Below, piece after piece: positions 1 to 11,308 of a DNA stretch of 51,871 bases (positions are counted from its first letter, which is position 1; every line of letters begins with the position of its first letter). The stretch comes from Rhodovulum sulfidophilum (GTDB taxonomy: Bacteria > Pseudomonadota > Alphaproteobacteria > Rhodobacterales > Rhodobacteraceae). The notes beneath the pieces were generated by a model. It did no database searches. It was not told the DNA's origin and was given only the letters and a program-made list of their open reading frames with translations. Made by a program: the position numbers and the translations under genes. The stretch is from NCBI GenBank assembly GCA_003241785.1, contig QFPW01000023.1, forward strand, positions 1-51,871, in the 5' to 3' direction.

Positions 1-317
1 AAGCCACCCTAGGAAGCCGATATACGAACGATCCGTTCCGTCGAAACGAAAGCAAAACCGCCCGCATATCCCTTCATCATAATATCTATGTCAAAGAGCG
101 ATCGGGGCCAAAAAACCGACCGTCTGCGCTTTTCAATCAGCGCAACCAGCCGCTTCGACCTCGATTGTCACCGTGGCGGAGCGTTCAGAGCGTTTCGCTC
201 GTTGCGTCCTCGCCGCCGGTGGAGGGCTATCTAAGGGGCGGCGCAGAGTCGCGCAAGGGAAAAAACGCGGATCATGACAGATTTTTCTCAGGGCGGCCGT
301 TTCCCCCCTCCCCGGGG
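1..317. other. Left edge, no gene recognised
   Basis: This stretch lies downstream of the leftward msrQ gene and runs to the window edge. It is less GC-rich in its first 120 bases than the genes that follow. A 48-codon frame from 88 to 234 exists on the plus strand, but it has no ribosome binding site and no recognisable content. I see no RNA gene or clear terminator. Confidence 0.5.
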
Positions 318-947
318 TCAGGCCGCGCGGGCGAGACTCCGGATCCGGCCGCGCCGGGGCAGCAGCCGGTAGAGGAGCAGCGCGGCCACGCCCGCCGCGT
401 AGGCGAGCGGCTCCGGCGGCCAGGCCTTCACCAGCCAGACGAAATGGAGCGCCGCGAGCGCCGTCGCCGGATAGGCGAGCCGGTGCAGCGCGCGCCAGCG
501 CATGCCGCCGAGCCGGCGGATCGCCCAGTTGGTCGAGGTGAGCGCCAGCGGGAGCAGCAGGACCAGCGCGGACATGCCGACGATGATGTAGGGCCGCTTG
601 GTCAGGTCGGTGACGGCGGCCGCGAGGTCGAACCCCCGGTCGAAGGCGAACCAGGCCGCGAGATGCAGGAGCGCGTAGTAGAAGGCCATCAGCCCGATCA
701 TGCGCCGGAACCGGACGAAGCTGATCCCGGTCAGCTCCCGCAGCGGGGTTACCGCGAGCGCCGCGATCAGGAGCTGGAGCGCGGTCAGGCCGAGGTTCTG
801 CTCGAGCGCCCGCGCGGGATCGGGACCGAGCTGGTTCAGGAGCCCCGCGCGAAGCCAGAGCGCCGCCGGGACAAAGCCGATCAGGTACCAGGGCCAGACC
901 GGGATCCGGCCGAGCCCGCGATTCACGACAGCCGCCGCCCCCGCCAT
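318..947 (-). CDS. msrQ: Heme-binding membrane subunit MsrQ
   Basis: MsrQ is the inner-membrane b-type heme subunit that passes electrons from the quinone pool or a flavin reductase to periplasmic MsrP, which repairs oxidised methionine in envelope proteins. The 209-residue product has about six hydrophobic segments and the ferric-reductase-like fold. Histidines suited to heme binding sit in LLHLAAW, RALHRLAY and ALHFVWL. I chose the ATG at 947, giving a start MAGAAAVV, because the frame further upstream only overlaps msrP. The gene lies 11 bases downstream of msrP, so the two form one operon. Family and partner are clear from the order msrP-msrQ. Confidence 0.93.
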   Translation of the reverse strand: MAGAAAVVNRGLGRIPVWPWYLIGFVPAALWLRAGLLNQLGPDPARALEQNLGLTALQLLIAALAVTPLRELTGISFVRFRRMIGLMAFYYALLHLAAWFAFDRGFDLAAAVTDLTKRPYIIVGMSALVLLLPLALTSTNWAIRRLGGMRWRALHRLAYPATALAALHFVWLVKAWPPEPLAYAAGVAALLLYRLLPRRGRIRSLARAA

Positions 948-958
948 CCCGCGCGCCC

Positions 959-1888
<930 letters not shown>

Positions 1889-2264
1889 GCGCGCCTCCTC
1901 TGCTGAGCTAGCGTAATGCAAATTGGGGCGCGCCCGCCGCGATTCGTCGCGCGGGCCATCACATCCCCGCGAGAGAGCCGCGGGCCCCCGTCGGCGCGAG
2001 CACTTACTCAACTTTTAGATGCAAGACTCCGGCGCCGCTCTCGCGCGCTTGCCGGATGCCTCTCCCGATGCGATCTTGCGCGCGCCGAAGCGTTCCGATG
2101 GAGGAACAAGTGCCGAGCAAGACCGTCCGCGTACGAATTGCCGCCGCGCGAAGGCGTCCCACCCCCTCTTTCCTTCGAAACCGTTTTGGAGCCCGGGCGT
2201 TGAAAACCGGGACCGGTGAGCGGGCCGGTGCTTCCCGACGGCCGTCGCCGACGGGGCAGCCGCG
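1889..2264. promoter_or_regulatory. Divergent intergenic region, msrP promoter side
   Basis: This 376-base gap separates the msrP start from a small rightward membrane-protein gene. It must carry the msrPQ promoter. I could not pick out a convincing sigma-70 pair, an operator or a hairpin with a U-tract in it. Confidence 0.4.
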
Positions 2265-2561
2265 ATGGAGATAGACAAGAGCGTGGTTCAGCGACGATCG
2301 GAGACGCCGTTCCGCGTCGCTTTCTTGGGCCTTTTATCCGTGCTGCTCACCATCCTTTTCGCATTGCTCCGCGTCGGCGGATATATCGACTGGTCCTGGT
2401 GGTGGGTGCTGGCCCCGCTGCTGGCGTTCTGGGCGGTGTCGATCGCGGGACTGCTGCTCGCCGCCCTCTTCATCTTCATCCTGGACCGGCGGGCGCGGCC
2501 GGCGCGCGACGATCCGCGCGCTGAGCAACCTACGCGATCAAAATGGCCCGGAAGTCGTTGA
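2265..2561 (+). CDS. Small tryptophan-rich two-TM membrane protein
   Basis: The 98-residue product has two hydrophobic segments (about residues 18-37 and 47-73) joined by the short motif IDWSWWWVLAP, then an arginine-rich, probably cytoplasmic tail. That tryptophan-rich hairpin resembles small proteins annotated in phage and bacteria as transmembrane Fragile-X-F proteins; the function is unknown. The ATG at 2265 has only a weak G-rich upstream sequence. The last 32 bases overlap the 3' end of the leftward glycerate kinase gene, an unusual tail-to-tail overlap. The true stop may therefore add a low-value tail, but the membrane part looks real. Confidence 0.65.
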   Translation: MEIDKSVVQRRSETPFRVAFLGLLSVLLTILFALLRVGGYIDWSWWWVLAPLLAFWAVSIAGLLLAALFIFILDRRARPARDDPRAEQPTRSKWPGSR

Positions 2562-3804
2562 CGTTCGTCCCGGTCGGACCGGTCACGAGCAGGTCGCCGG
2601 CCCGATCGAGCGCGCTCCAGGCGTCGTTCGCGTCGAGAAGCGCGCGCGGATCGCCCCCGGCGGCGCGGATCCGCGCGATCGTGCCGCCGTCGACGATCCC
2701 GCCGGCGTTGTCCTCGGAGCCGTCGATCCCGTCGGTATCGGCCGCGAGCGCGGTGACGCCGGCGAGCCCGTCGATCGCCAGCGCGAAGCTGAGCAGGAAT
2801 TCGCTGTTCCGCCCGCCCTTGCCGCCCTTCGCCCGGATCGTGACCGTCGTCTCGCCCCCGGAGAGCAGCAGGACCGGCCGGGCGAAGGGTCGGTCGCGCG
2901 TCGCGATCTCGCGCGTGATCGCCGCGAGCACGCGCGCGACCTCGCGGCTCTCGCCCTCGACCGCATCCGAGAGGATCACCGCGGCGATCCCCCGCGCCTT
3001 CGCCTCGGCGGCGGCGGCCTCGAGCGAGACGGCGGCCGAGGCGATGATCGCGACGGTATCGCGGGCGAAGGCCGGATCGTCGGGCGCCGGAGCGGCGCAA
3101 TCGGCGCCCGCGAGATGCGCGCGCACCGCCGCGGGCAAATCGAGGCCGTAGCGCGCGACGATGGCGCGCGCCTCCTCGGGGGTGCTCGCGTCCGGGACCG
3201 TCGGCCCCGAGGCCACCAGCGCGGGGTCGTCGCCCGGGATGTCCGAGACGATGAGCGAGGCGACGCGCGCGGGATGCGCCGCCTGGGCGAGCCGGCCGCC
3301 CTTGATCGTGGAGACGTGCTTGCGCACCACGTTCATCTCGGAGATCGGCGCGCCGGAGGCGAGCAGCGCGCGGTTGACCGCGAGCTCGTCGTCGAGGCCG
3401 AGCCCCTCGGGCGGGCTTGGCAGCAGGGCGGAACCGCCGCCGCAGACGAGCGCGATGACGAGATCATCCGGCCCGAGCCCCGCCACCTCGTCGAACAGCC
3501 GCCGCGCGGCGAGAAGCCCGGCCTCGTCCGGCTCGGGATGCGCCGCCTCGAGCACCGCGATCCGCTCGCAGGGGGCGCCGTAGCCGTAGCGGGTCACCAC
3601 GACGCCCGAAAGCGGCCCGTCCCAGGCGGCCTCGAGCGCCTGGGCGAGCTGGGCCGCGCCCTTGCCGGCGCCGACGACCACCGTCCGTCCCTTCGGCGGC
3701 GCGGGCAGATGCGCGCGGATCGACGTGTCGGGCAGCGCCGCGCGCACCGCCGCGTCGAAGAGCGCCCGGAGCAGGCCGCGGGGATCGTCGGTCGGAGAAG
3801 TCAT
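2530..3804 (-). CDS. ttuD: Type II glycerate kinase (MOFRL family)
   Basis: This enzyme phosphorylates D-glycerate, normally to 2-phosphoglycerate, in glycerate, tartrate and hydroxypyruvate metabolism; older annotation calls it hydroxypyruvate reductase TtuD or GckA. The 424-residue length matches the family. It shows the N-terminal DUF4147-type domain with VVVGAGKGA and LVCGGGSALLPSP, and the C-terminal MOFRL domain with LLSGGETTVT and NSEFLLSFAL. The ATG at 3804 has AAAGGG upstream. It stands as a single gene, 87 bases from the gph start codon region. Substrate position (2- versus 3-phosphate) cannot be read from sequence. Confidence 0.92.
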   Translation of the reverse strand: MTSPTDDPRGLLRALFDAAVRAALPDTSIRAHLPAPPKGRTVVVGAGKGAAQLAQALEAAWDGPLSGVVVTRYGYGAPCERIAVLEAAHPEPDEAGLLAARRLFDEVAGLGPDDLVIALVCGGGSALLPSPPEGLGLDDELAVNRALLASGAPISEMNVVRKHVSTIKGGRLAQAAHPARVASLIVSDIPGDDPALVASGPTVPDASTPEEARAIVARYGLDLPAAVRAHLAGADCAAPAPDDPAFARDTVAIIASAAVSLEAAAAEAKARGIAAVILSDAVEGESREVARVLAAITREIATRDRPFARPVLLLSGGETTVTIRAKGGKGGRNSEFLLSFALAIDGLAGVTALAADTDGIDGSEDNAGGIVDGGTIARIRAAGGDPRALLDANDAWSALDRAGDLLVTGPTGTNVNDFRAILIA

Positions 3805-3891
3805 GTCATGGCCCTTTCGGCGCGCTCGCGGCTCGGAGCGGGAGGATAGAAGCCGGTCGCGCGGCCCGGAAGCCGCACCTTCGTGCGACGT

Positions 3892-4587
3892 TCAGCGCGC
3901 GCCCGAGACGCGCGCCTCCACCGCCGGCACCAGCCCCTCGAGCAGCGCCGGCAGGTCGGCGTAGTGGTCGAGCAGCGCGGCGGGGTCGAGCCGGGCGATG
4001 TCGCGCCCCTCCGGCCCGAAGGTGACGAGCACGCAGGGCACGCCCGCCGCGCGCGCGGCCTCGCGATCGGTCACCGTGTCGCCGATCAGCACCGATCGCC
4101 CGGCCACCCCGCCGGAACGCCGGATCGTCTCGGTCAGGTGCAGGGGATCGGGCTTGCGGACCGAGAGGCTGTCGGCGCCGAGCACCGCGGCGAAGCGCTC
4201 GCGGATCCCGAGCCTCACCAGCAGGAGATCGGCGAGCGCGACCGGCTTGTTGGTGCAGATCGCGAGACGCCAGCCGGCCTCCTCCAGCGCGTCGAGCGCG
4301 GGCTCGACGCCGGGATAGAGCCGGGTCTCGCGGTCGATCGCCGCCTCGTAACGCGCCAGCAGCCGCGGGAAGCCCGCCTCGACATGGGCCTCGGGCTCGG
4401 CCACGCCGCGCAGTGCGAGGCCCGCGCGCAGCATCGCGCGCCCGCCGGCGAAGGCGGTGGCGCGATGCGCCGCGCGATCGAGCGGCGCGCCGAACCCCAG
4501 CTCGTCGAGCGCGCCGTTCGCGGCCGCGATCAGGTCCGCCGCCGTATCGGCCAGCGTTCCGTCAAGATCGAATACCGCGACGCGCAT
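3892..4587 (-). CDS. gph: Phosphoglycolate phosphatase, HAD superfamily
   Basis: The 231-residue product is a HAD subfamily IA phosphatase. The nucleophile motif FDLDGTLADT lies at the N-terminus, followed by a helical cap, the lysine-containing segment ICTNKP, and the acidic motif VLIGDTVTD. Such proteins remove phosphate from 2-phosphoglycolate formed during DNA repair or by Rubisco. I chose ATG 4587, since a GGAGAGGG site precedes it and the frame above to 4680 reads through the divergent glmU promoter region. Other HAD substrates are possible, but length and motifs fit Gph well. Confidence 0.88.
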   Translation of the reverse strand: MRVAVFDLDGTLADTAADLIAAANGALDELGFGAPLDRAAHRATAFAGGRAMLRAGLALRGVAEPEAHVEAGFPRLLARYEAAIDRETRLYPGVEPALDALEEAGWRLAICTNKPVALADLLLVRLGIRERFAAVLGADSLSVRKPDPLHLTETIRRSGGVAGRSVLIGDTVTDREAARAAGVPCVLVTFGPEGRDIARLDPAALLDHYADLPALLEGLVPAVEARVSGAR

Positions 4588-4733
4588 AGACCCTCTCCCC
4601 TTCGCTCCCCCGCGCCCCCTCTGTCGCGCATTTTCCGAGGAAACTGAAACACAAACTGATCGTTCGCGGCCTTCCCCCACCCGCCGCCGGCTGGTAGAAC
4701 CCCGGCTGCGAATTCACAGGTCCGGAGAGCCGC

Positions 4734-6089
4734 ATGCCCACGTCCGTCATCCTTCTCGCCGCCGGACAGGGCAGCCGCATGAACTCCGATCTGCCGAAGG
4801 TGCTGCACCCGCTCGCGGGCGCGCCGCTGATCGCCCATGCGCTTCGCTCCGCCCGCGGGATCGAGCCGGAGCGGATCGTCGTGGTGACCGGGGTCGGCGC
4901 CGGCGCGGTCGAGGCGGCGGTCGCCGAGCTCGAGCCCGAGGCGGTGACGGTCCAGCAGACCGAGCAGCGCGGCACCGGCGACGCGGTGCGCGTGGCCCTG
5001 CCCGCGCTCGCGGGCGCTACCGGCGACGTGGTCGTGCTCTACGGCGACACGCCCTTCATCGAGCCCGACACCCTGCAGGCGATGCTCGACGCGCGCGTCG
5101 AAGGGGCGGCGGTGGTGGTGCTCGGCTTCGAGGCGGAGGAGCCCGGCGCCTACGGCCGGCTGGTGCTCGACGCGGGCGGCGATCTCGCGGCGATCGTCGA
5201 GGCGCGGGACGCGACGCCGGACCAGCTCGCGATCCGGCTCTGCAACTGCGGCGTGGTCGCGGTCGACGCGGAGCTCCTGCCCGAGCTCGTCGCCGCGCTG
5301 CGCGACGACAACGCCAAGGGCGAGTTCTATCTCACCGATATCGTGGCGCTCGCCCGCGCCCGGGGACTGCGGGCCAAGGTGATCGTCTGCGGCGAGGCCG
5401 AGACGCTCGGCGTCAACAGCCGCCTGGACCTCGCCCACGCCGAGGCCGCCTTCCAGGCGCGCGCGCGGTACGAGACGATGGAGAACGGCGTCACCCTGAC
5501 CGATCCCGACACGGTCTGGTTCGCCTTCGACACCTACGTGGGGCGCGACAGCGTGATCGGCCCCAACGTCTTCTTCGGCCCCGGCGTCACGATCGAATCC
5601 GGCGTCGAGATCCTGCCCTTCTGCCATCTCGAGGGCTGCCACGTCAGCCGGGGCTCGCGGATCGGCCCCTTCGCCCGGCTGCGGCCCGGCGCGGAGCTGG
5701 CCGAGGACACCCATATCGGCAACTTCGTCGAGATCAAGAACGCGATCGTCGACGAGGGCGCGAAGATCAATCACCTGACCTATGTCGGCGACGCCCAGGT
5801 CGGCGCGCGCACCAACATCGGCGCGGGAACGATCTTCTGCAACTACGACGGCGTCTTCAAGCACCGCACCGAGGTCGGCGCCGATGTCTTCGTCGGCTCG
5901 AACTCGGCGCTGGTCGCCCCGGTCCGGATCGGCGCGGGGGCGCTTATCGCGGCGGGCTCGGTCGTCACCGAGGAGGTGCCCCCGGGCGCGCTCGCCGTGG
6001 CGCGGGCCCGGCAGGAGAACAAGCCCGGGCTCGGGGCGCGGCTCATGTCGCGGTTGCGCGCGCTCAAGGCCGACAAGGCGGCGCGCTGA
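4734..6089 (+). CDS. glmU: Bifunctional GlcNAc-1-P uridyltransferase / GlcN-1-P acetyltransferase
   Basis: GlmU acetylates glucosamine-1-phosphate and then transfers UMP to give UDP-GlcNAc for peptidoglycan and lipid A. The 451-residue product begins with the nucleotidyltransferase loop LLAAGQGSRM and KVLHPLAG; QQTEQRGTGDA and YGDTPF follow. The C-terminal half is a left-handed beta-helix of hexapeptide repeats with the catalytic-region segment GNFVEIKNA and NYDGVFKH. It is followed without a gap by glmS (stop ends at 6089, next start 6090), so the two UDP-GlcNAc steps are made from one transcript. Confidence 0.97.
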   Translation: MPTSVILLAAGQGSRMNSDLPKVLHPLAGAPLIAHALRSARGIEPERIVVVTGVGAGAVEAAVAELEPEAVTVQQTEQRGTGDAVRVALPALAGATGDVVVLYGDTPFIEPDTLQAMLDARVEGAAVVVLGFEAEEPGAYGRLVLDAGGDLAAIVEARDATPDQLAIRLCNCGVVAVDAELLPELVAALRDDNAKGEFYLTDIVALARARGLRAKVIVCGEAETLGVNSRLDLAHAEAAFQARARYETMENGVTLTDPDTVWFAFDTYVGRDSVIGPNVFFGPGVTIESGVEILPFCHLEGCHVSRGSRIGPFARLRPGAELAEDTHIGNFVEIKNAIVDEGAKINHLTYVGDAQVGARTNIGAGTIFCNYDGVFKHRTEVGADVFVGSNSALVAPVRIGAGALIAAGSVVTEEVPPGALAVARARQENKPGLGARLMSRLRALKADKAAR

Positions 6090-7909
<1,820 letters not shown>

Positions 7910-7913
<4 letters not shown>

Positions 7914-8602
7914 CCGCGCCGATCCCGGTCGCGGAGGCCGTCGCCAGGCTGGAGGCCGCGGCCGACCCCGCCGCGGCCGCGGAGATGGCGGCCTACCACA
8001 AGGCGCCCCGGCGCTATCTCGGCCTCGCCAATCCGGGCATCGACGTCGCGGTCGCCGACTGGCGCGCGGCGCTCGACCCGCCCGGCCGGGTCGCGCTCGC
8101 GGCCGGGCTCTGGGACAGCGACATCCACGAGGCGCGGATCGCGGCGGCGAAGCTGCTGACCCAGGCGCGGCTCGGCGCGGACGATCCGCTGGTCTGGCGG
8201 GAATTCCTGCGCTGGGTTCCGGACTTCGACGCCTGGGCGATCGCCGATCACGCCTGCAAGGCGGGCGAGCGGCGGCTGGCGGCCGAGCCGGGCCGGCTCG
8301 ACGTCGTCGAGACCTGGGTCGAGGATCCGAACTCCTGGGTGCGCCGCGCCGCGCTCACCACCACCCTGCCCTGGACCAAGATGACCCACCCCGACGCCGC
8401 CGAGCGCGCGGCGCGCGACCGCGTGCTCGGCTGGGCGGCGCGGCTCGTCGCCGATCGGGACTGGTTCACGCAGAAGGCGATCGGAACCTGGCTTCGGAGC
8501 CTTTCGCTCCGCGATCCGGCCCGGGTCGCGGCCTTCCTCGACGGCCCGGGCAAGGAGCTCAGGAGCTTCGCCCGGAAGGAGGCCGCGCGCCGGATGCGCT
8601 GA
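7910..8602 (+). CDS. DNA alkylation repair protein, AlkD-like HEAT repeat
   Basis: The 230-residue product resembles AlkD-type glycosylases, which are built of HEAT-like helices and remove cationic alkylated bases without base flipping. Features include AAYHKAPRRYLGL near the N-terminus, FLRWVPDFDAWAIADHACK with the aspartate and tryptophan spacing expected at the catalytic face, and VRRAALTTTLPW. I chose ATG 7910 because it overlaps the glmS stop by four bases; the longer upstream frame lies inside glmS. Function is by family; activity has not been shown for this member. Confidence 0.85.
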
Positions 8603-8613
8603 CCCCGGAGGGC

Positions 8614-9339
8614 TCAGGCGCCCGAGGTGATGAGGCCGAAGCCGAGCCCCCGCAGCGCCGCGCTGATCCGGTCGAACACGCCGAGCTTGGTGTAGATCCG
8701 CCGCAGATGCGCGTCGACGGTATGCGCCGAAATGCCGAGGATGGCGCCGATCGCCGCGTTCGACTTGCCGCGGGCGACCCAGGCCAGCACCTCGGCCTCG
8801 CGCCGCGACAGCGCGGGCGGGGCGCCGAGATCGGTCCGCAGCAGCGCGCAATAGCGCAGATGCGTCGCCTGGCAGGCCCAGTGCAGGTCTCCGAGCATCG
8901 GCGTCGCGAGGCGCTCGACCCCCTCGACCAGCGCGAGCTCGAAGATCCCGTTGCGGCCGTTCGGCCCGTAGACCGGGATCGCGAGGCCGTAGACGAAGCC
9001 GGCGGCGCGCAGCGTCGCGAGATGCGCGCGCTCGTCGGCGGTGAGGTTCTTCAGCGTGTCGATGTCGTCCCAGTAGACCGGCTCGCCATTGATCCGCGCG
9101 TAGTCGGAAATGGGCGTCATGCCCGTGGCGCGCGCCGTGAAATAGTATTCGACCCATTCCTCGGGGAAGCCGGCGTTGCGCACCCGCGACACCGCCTCGT
9201 CGGGCGCCCCGACCGGCGGCATGTGGTGATAGCCGATCCGGCCGGTCTCGCGGGCCTCGGCGAATCTCACGAGGGAGCGCCAGAGCTCGTCCATGCCCTC
9301 CGCGGTCAGGACGACCTTCTCGAACTCGCTAACGTCCAT
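8614..9339 (-). CDS. LuxR-family regulator with autoinducer-binding domain, solo
   Basis: The 241-residue protein has an N-terminal autoinducer-binding-like domain (about 1-165) and a C-terminal LuxR helix-turn-helix (LSRREAEVLAWVARGKSNAAIGAI). The ligand domain keeps the W and Y of the WVEYY segment. The aspartate that in TraR-type proteins binds the acyl-homoserine lactone amide appears replaced by threonine in GMTPIS (around residue 75). No luxI-type synthase is present in the window, so this is a LuxR solo. It is convergent with the AlkD-like gene and stands alone. Its ligand may not be a standard acyl-homoserine lactone. Confidence 0.88.
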   Translation of the reverse strand: MDVSEFEKVVLTAEGMDELWRSLVRFAEARETGRIGYHHMPPVGAPDEAVSRVRNAGFPEEWVEYYFTARATGMTPISDYARINGEPVYWDDIDTLKNLTADERAHLATLRAAGFVYGLAIPVYGPNGRNGIFELALVEGVERLATPMLGDLHWACQATHLRYCALLRTDLGAPPALSRREAEVLAWVARGKSNAAIGAILGISAHTVDAHLRRIYTKLGVFDRISAALRGLGFGLITSGA

Positions 9340-9413
9340 GCACCCATCCCGCGACCGCGTGACAGGGTCTTACCATCGCCGCGGCCCGCGACAAAGCGCC
9401 CTGTCGCCCCGCA

Positions 9414-11057
9414 TCAGCCTTCGCCGCGCAGATCCGCCCGGCGGATCTTGCCGGTCGCGGTCAGCGGCAGCGCCTCGACGAAGACGACCGAGCGCGGCGC
9501 CACATGCGCGGAGAGGCGCGCGCGCACCCGCGCGATCAGCGCGGCTTCGAGCCCCGCGAGCCGCGCGCCCGGCTTCGGCACCACGAAGGCCTTCACGATC
9601 TCGGTCCGGATCGGATCGGGCACGCCGACCACCGCGGCCTGGGCGACGTCGGGATGCCCGGTCAGGCAATCCTCGATCTCGCCCGGGCCGATCCGGTAGC
9701 CCGAGGAGGTGATCACGTCGTCGGTCCGGGCGCGGAAGAAGACATCGCCGTCCTCGTCCATCATCCCCTCGTCCCCGGTCAGGAGCCAGTCGCCGCGGAA
9801 CTTCTCGGCGGTCTTGCCCGGATTGTTCCAATAGCCGAGGAACATCACCGGATCGGGCGCGGCCACCGCGATCTCGCCCAGCGCGCCCGGCGGCAGGTGC
9901 TCGCCCTCGGGCGAGAGGATCGCCACGCGATGCCCCGGCACCGCCCGGCCGGCCGAGCCCGGGCGCACCGGCGCGATCGCCGCCGAATTGCCCAGCACCG
10001 CGTTGCATTCGGTCTGGCCGTAGAATTCGTTGATCTCGCGCCCGAAGACGCCGCGCCCCCAGTCGAGCAGGCTCTGCCCCAGCGCCTCGCCCGCCGAGGC
10101 GACGGTGCGCAGGCCGGGGACGGAGCTGACGCCGCGCTGGCGCATCAGGTTGAGCGCGGTCGGCGGGAAGAAGGCGTTACGCGCCCCGAGCCGCCCCATC
10201 AGCGCGACCGCGGCCTCCGGGTCGAACTTCGGCATCCGGTGGCTGATCACCGTGACGCCGTAGAAGAGCGCGGGCAGCAGAACGTTGGTCAGCCCGCCCA
10301 TCCAGGCCCAGTCGGCCGGCGTCCAGATCCGGTCGCCCGGCTGGCCCAGCCCCTCGTGCGCGAGGCTGATCCCCGGCAGGTGCCCGAGCAGCACGCGGTG
10401 GCCGTGCAGCGCGCCCTTCGGCGGTCCGGTGGTGCCGGAGGTGTAGCTCAGGAAGGCCGGGTCGTCCGGCCCGGTCGCGACGCCCGCGTGCGTCTCCGCC
10501 GCCCAGCCGAGCGCGCGCCAGAAATCGAGCGCGCCCTCGCCGCGCCCGTCGATCGAGAGCACGAGCCCGAGCCCGGGTAGGTCGGCGCGGATCGCCGCGA
10601 TCTTCGCGGCGTTCGGCGTGTCGGTGACGAGCGCCCGCGCCCCCGAATCGGCGAGCCGGAACCGCAGCCCGTCCTCGCCGAACAGGGTGAAGAGCGGCAC
10701 CACGATCGCGCCGAGCCGATAGGCGGCGAGATGGGTGAGCAGGGCCTCGGGCGATTGCGGCAGCAGGACGGCGACCCGGTCGCCCCGCGCGATGCCATGC
10801 GCGGCGAGCACGTTGGCCAGCCGGCGCGACGCGCGGGCGAGATCGGCGAAGCTGTAGTCGCGCACCACGTCGTCGAGCTGCAGATGCCGCAGCGCGAGAC
10901 GGTCGGGATCGGCGCGGGCCCAGACGTCGCAGCAGACCTCGGCGATGTTGAAGCGCCGCGGACGCGGCCAGCGGAACCCGGCCCGCATCGCCTCCCAGCC
11001 CGCGTCGGCCGGCGGCAGTGGCCATCCCGGCGAGGACATCGGACCGATCTCGCGCAT
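9414..11057 (-). CDS. Acyl-CoA synthetase (AMP-forming), medium-chain/aromatic type
   Basis: The 547-residue enzyme belongs to the ANL superfamily and should activate a carboxylic acid to its CoA thioester through an acyl-adenylate. Motifs in order are the P-loop-like YTSGTTGPPKG, the EFYGQTE motif, LLTGDEG, and the hinge DDVITSSGYRIGPGEIED, ending with the catalytic lysine in TATGKIRR. The N-terminal RFNIAEVCCD stretch fits medium-chain acyl-CoA synthetases. ATG 11057 was chosen because AGGGGAG lies upstream; the frame continues to 11150 without a better site. No neighbouring pathway gene shows the substrate. Confidence 0.88.
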   Translation of the reverse strand: MREIGPMSSPGWPLPPADAGWEAMRAGFRWPRPRRFNIAEVCCDVWARADPDRLALRHLQLDDVVRDYSFADLARASRRLANVLAAHGIARGDRVAVLLPQSPEALLTHLAAYRLGAIVVPLFTLFGEDGLRFRLADSGARALVTDTPNAAKIAAIRADLPGLGLVLSIDGRGEGALDFWRALGWAAETHAGVATGPDDPAFLSYTSGTTGPPKGALHGHRVLLGHLPGISLAHEGLGQPGDRIWTPADWAWMGGLTNVLLPALFYGVTVISHRMPKFDPEAAVALMGRLGARNAFFPPTALNLMRQRGVSSVPGLRTVASAGEALGQSLLDWGRGVFGREINEFYGQTECNAVLGNSAAIAPVRPGSAGRAVPGHRVAILSPEGEHLPPGALGEIAVAAPDPVMFLGYWNNPGKTAEKFRGDWLLTGDEGMMDEDGDVFFRARTDDVITSSGYRIGPGEIEDCLTGHPDVAQAAVVGVPDPIRTEIVKAFVVPKPGARLAGLEAALIARVRARLSAHVAPRSVVFVEALPLTATGKIRRADLRGEG

Positions 11058-11308
11058 CGCTCGCTCCCCTGTCGGAGCCATTCCCGGCCCCCGTGCCGTC
11101 TCGGCACCCGCGAAAAGATCGCTGCGTCGCAGCATGGCCGAGCTTGCCACCGCCCCGGCGCGAAGTCGAGCGCGATGCGCGGCGCCTCCGCCTTAGGTCG
11201 CAGGAGGCCCGGCGGCGGGACCGGCCGCGACCTTGGGCGCCCTTGAAACACCCCGTCCGCGCTCCTAAAACACCCTCCAAGGCCCGGGGGAGGGGCGACA
11301 CCGTCGAC

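Noticed and set aside
8603..9413. A luxI-type synthase partner for the LuxR protein
   Set aside because: Neighbouring genes are a repair protein and an acyl-CoA ligase; no autoinducer synthase motif is seen anywhere in the window.
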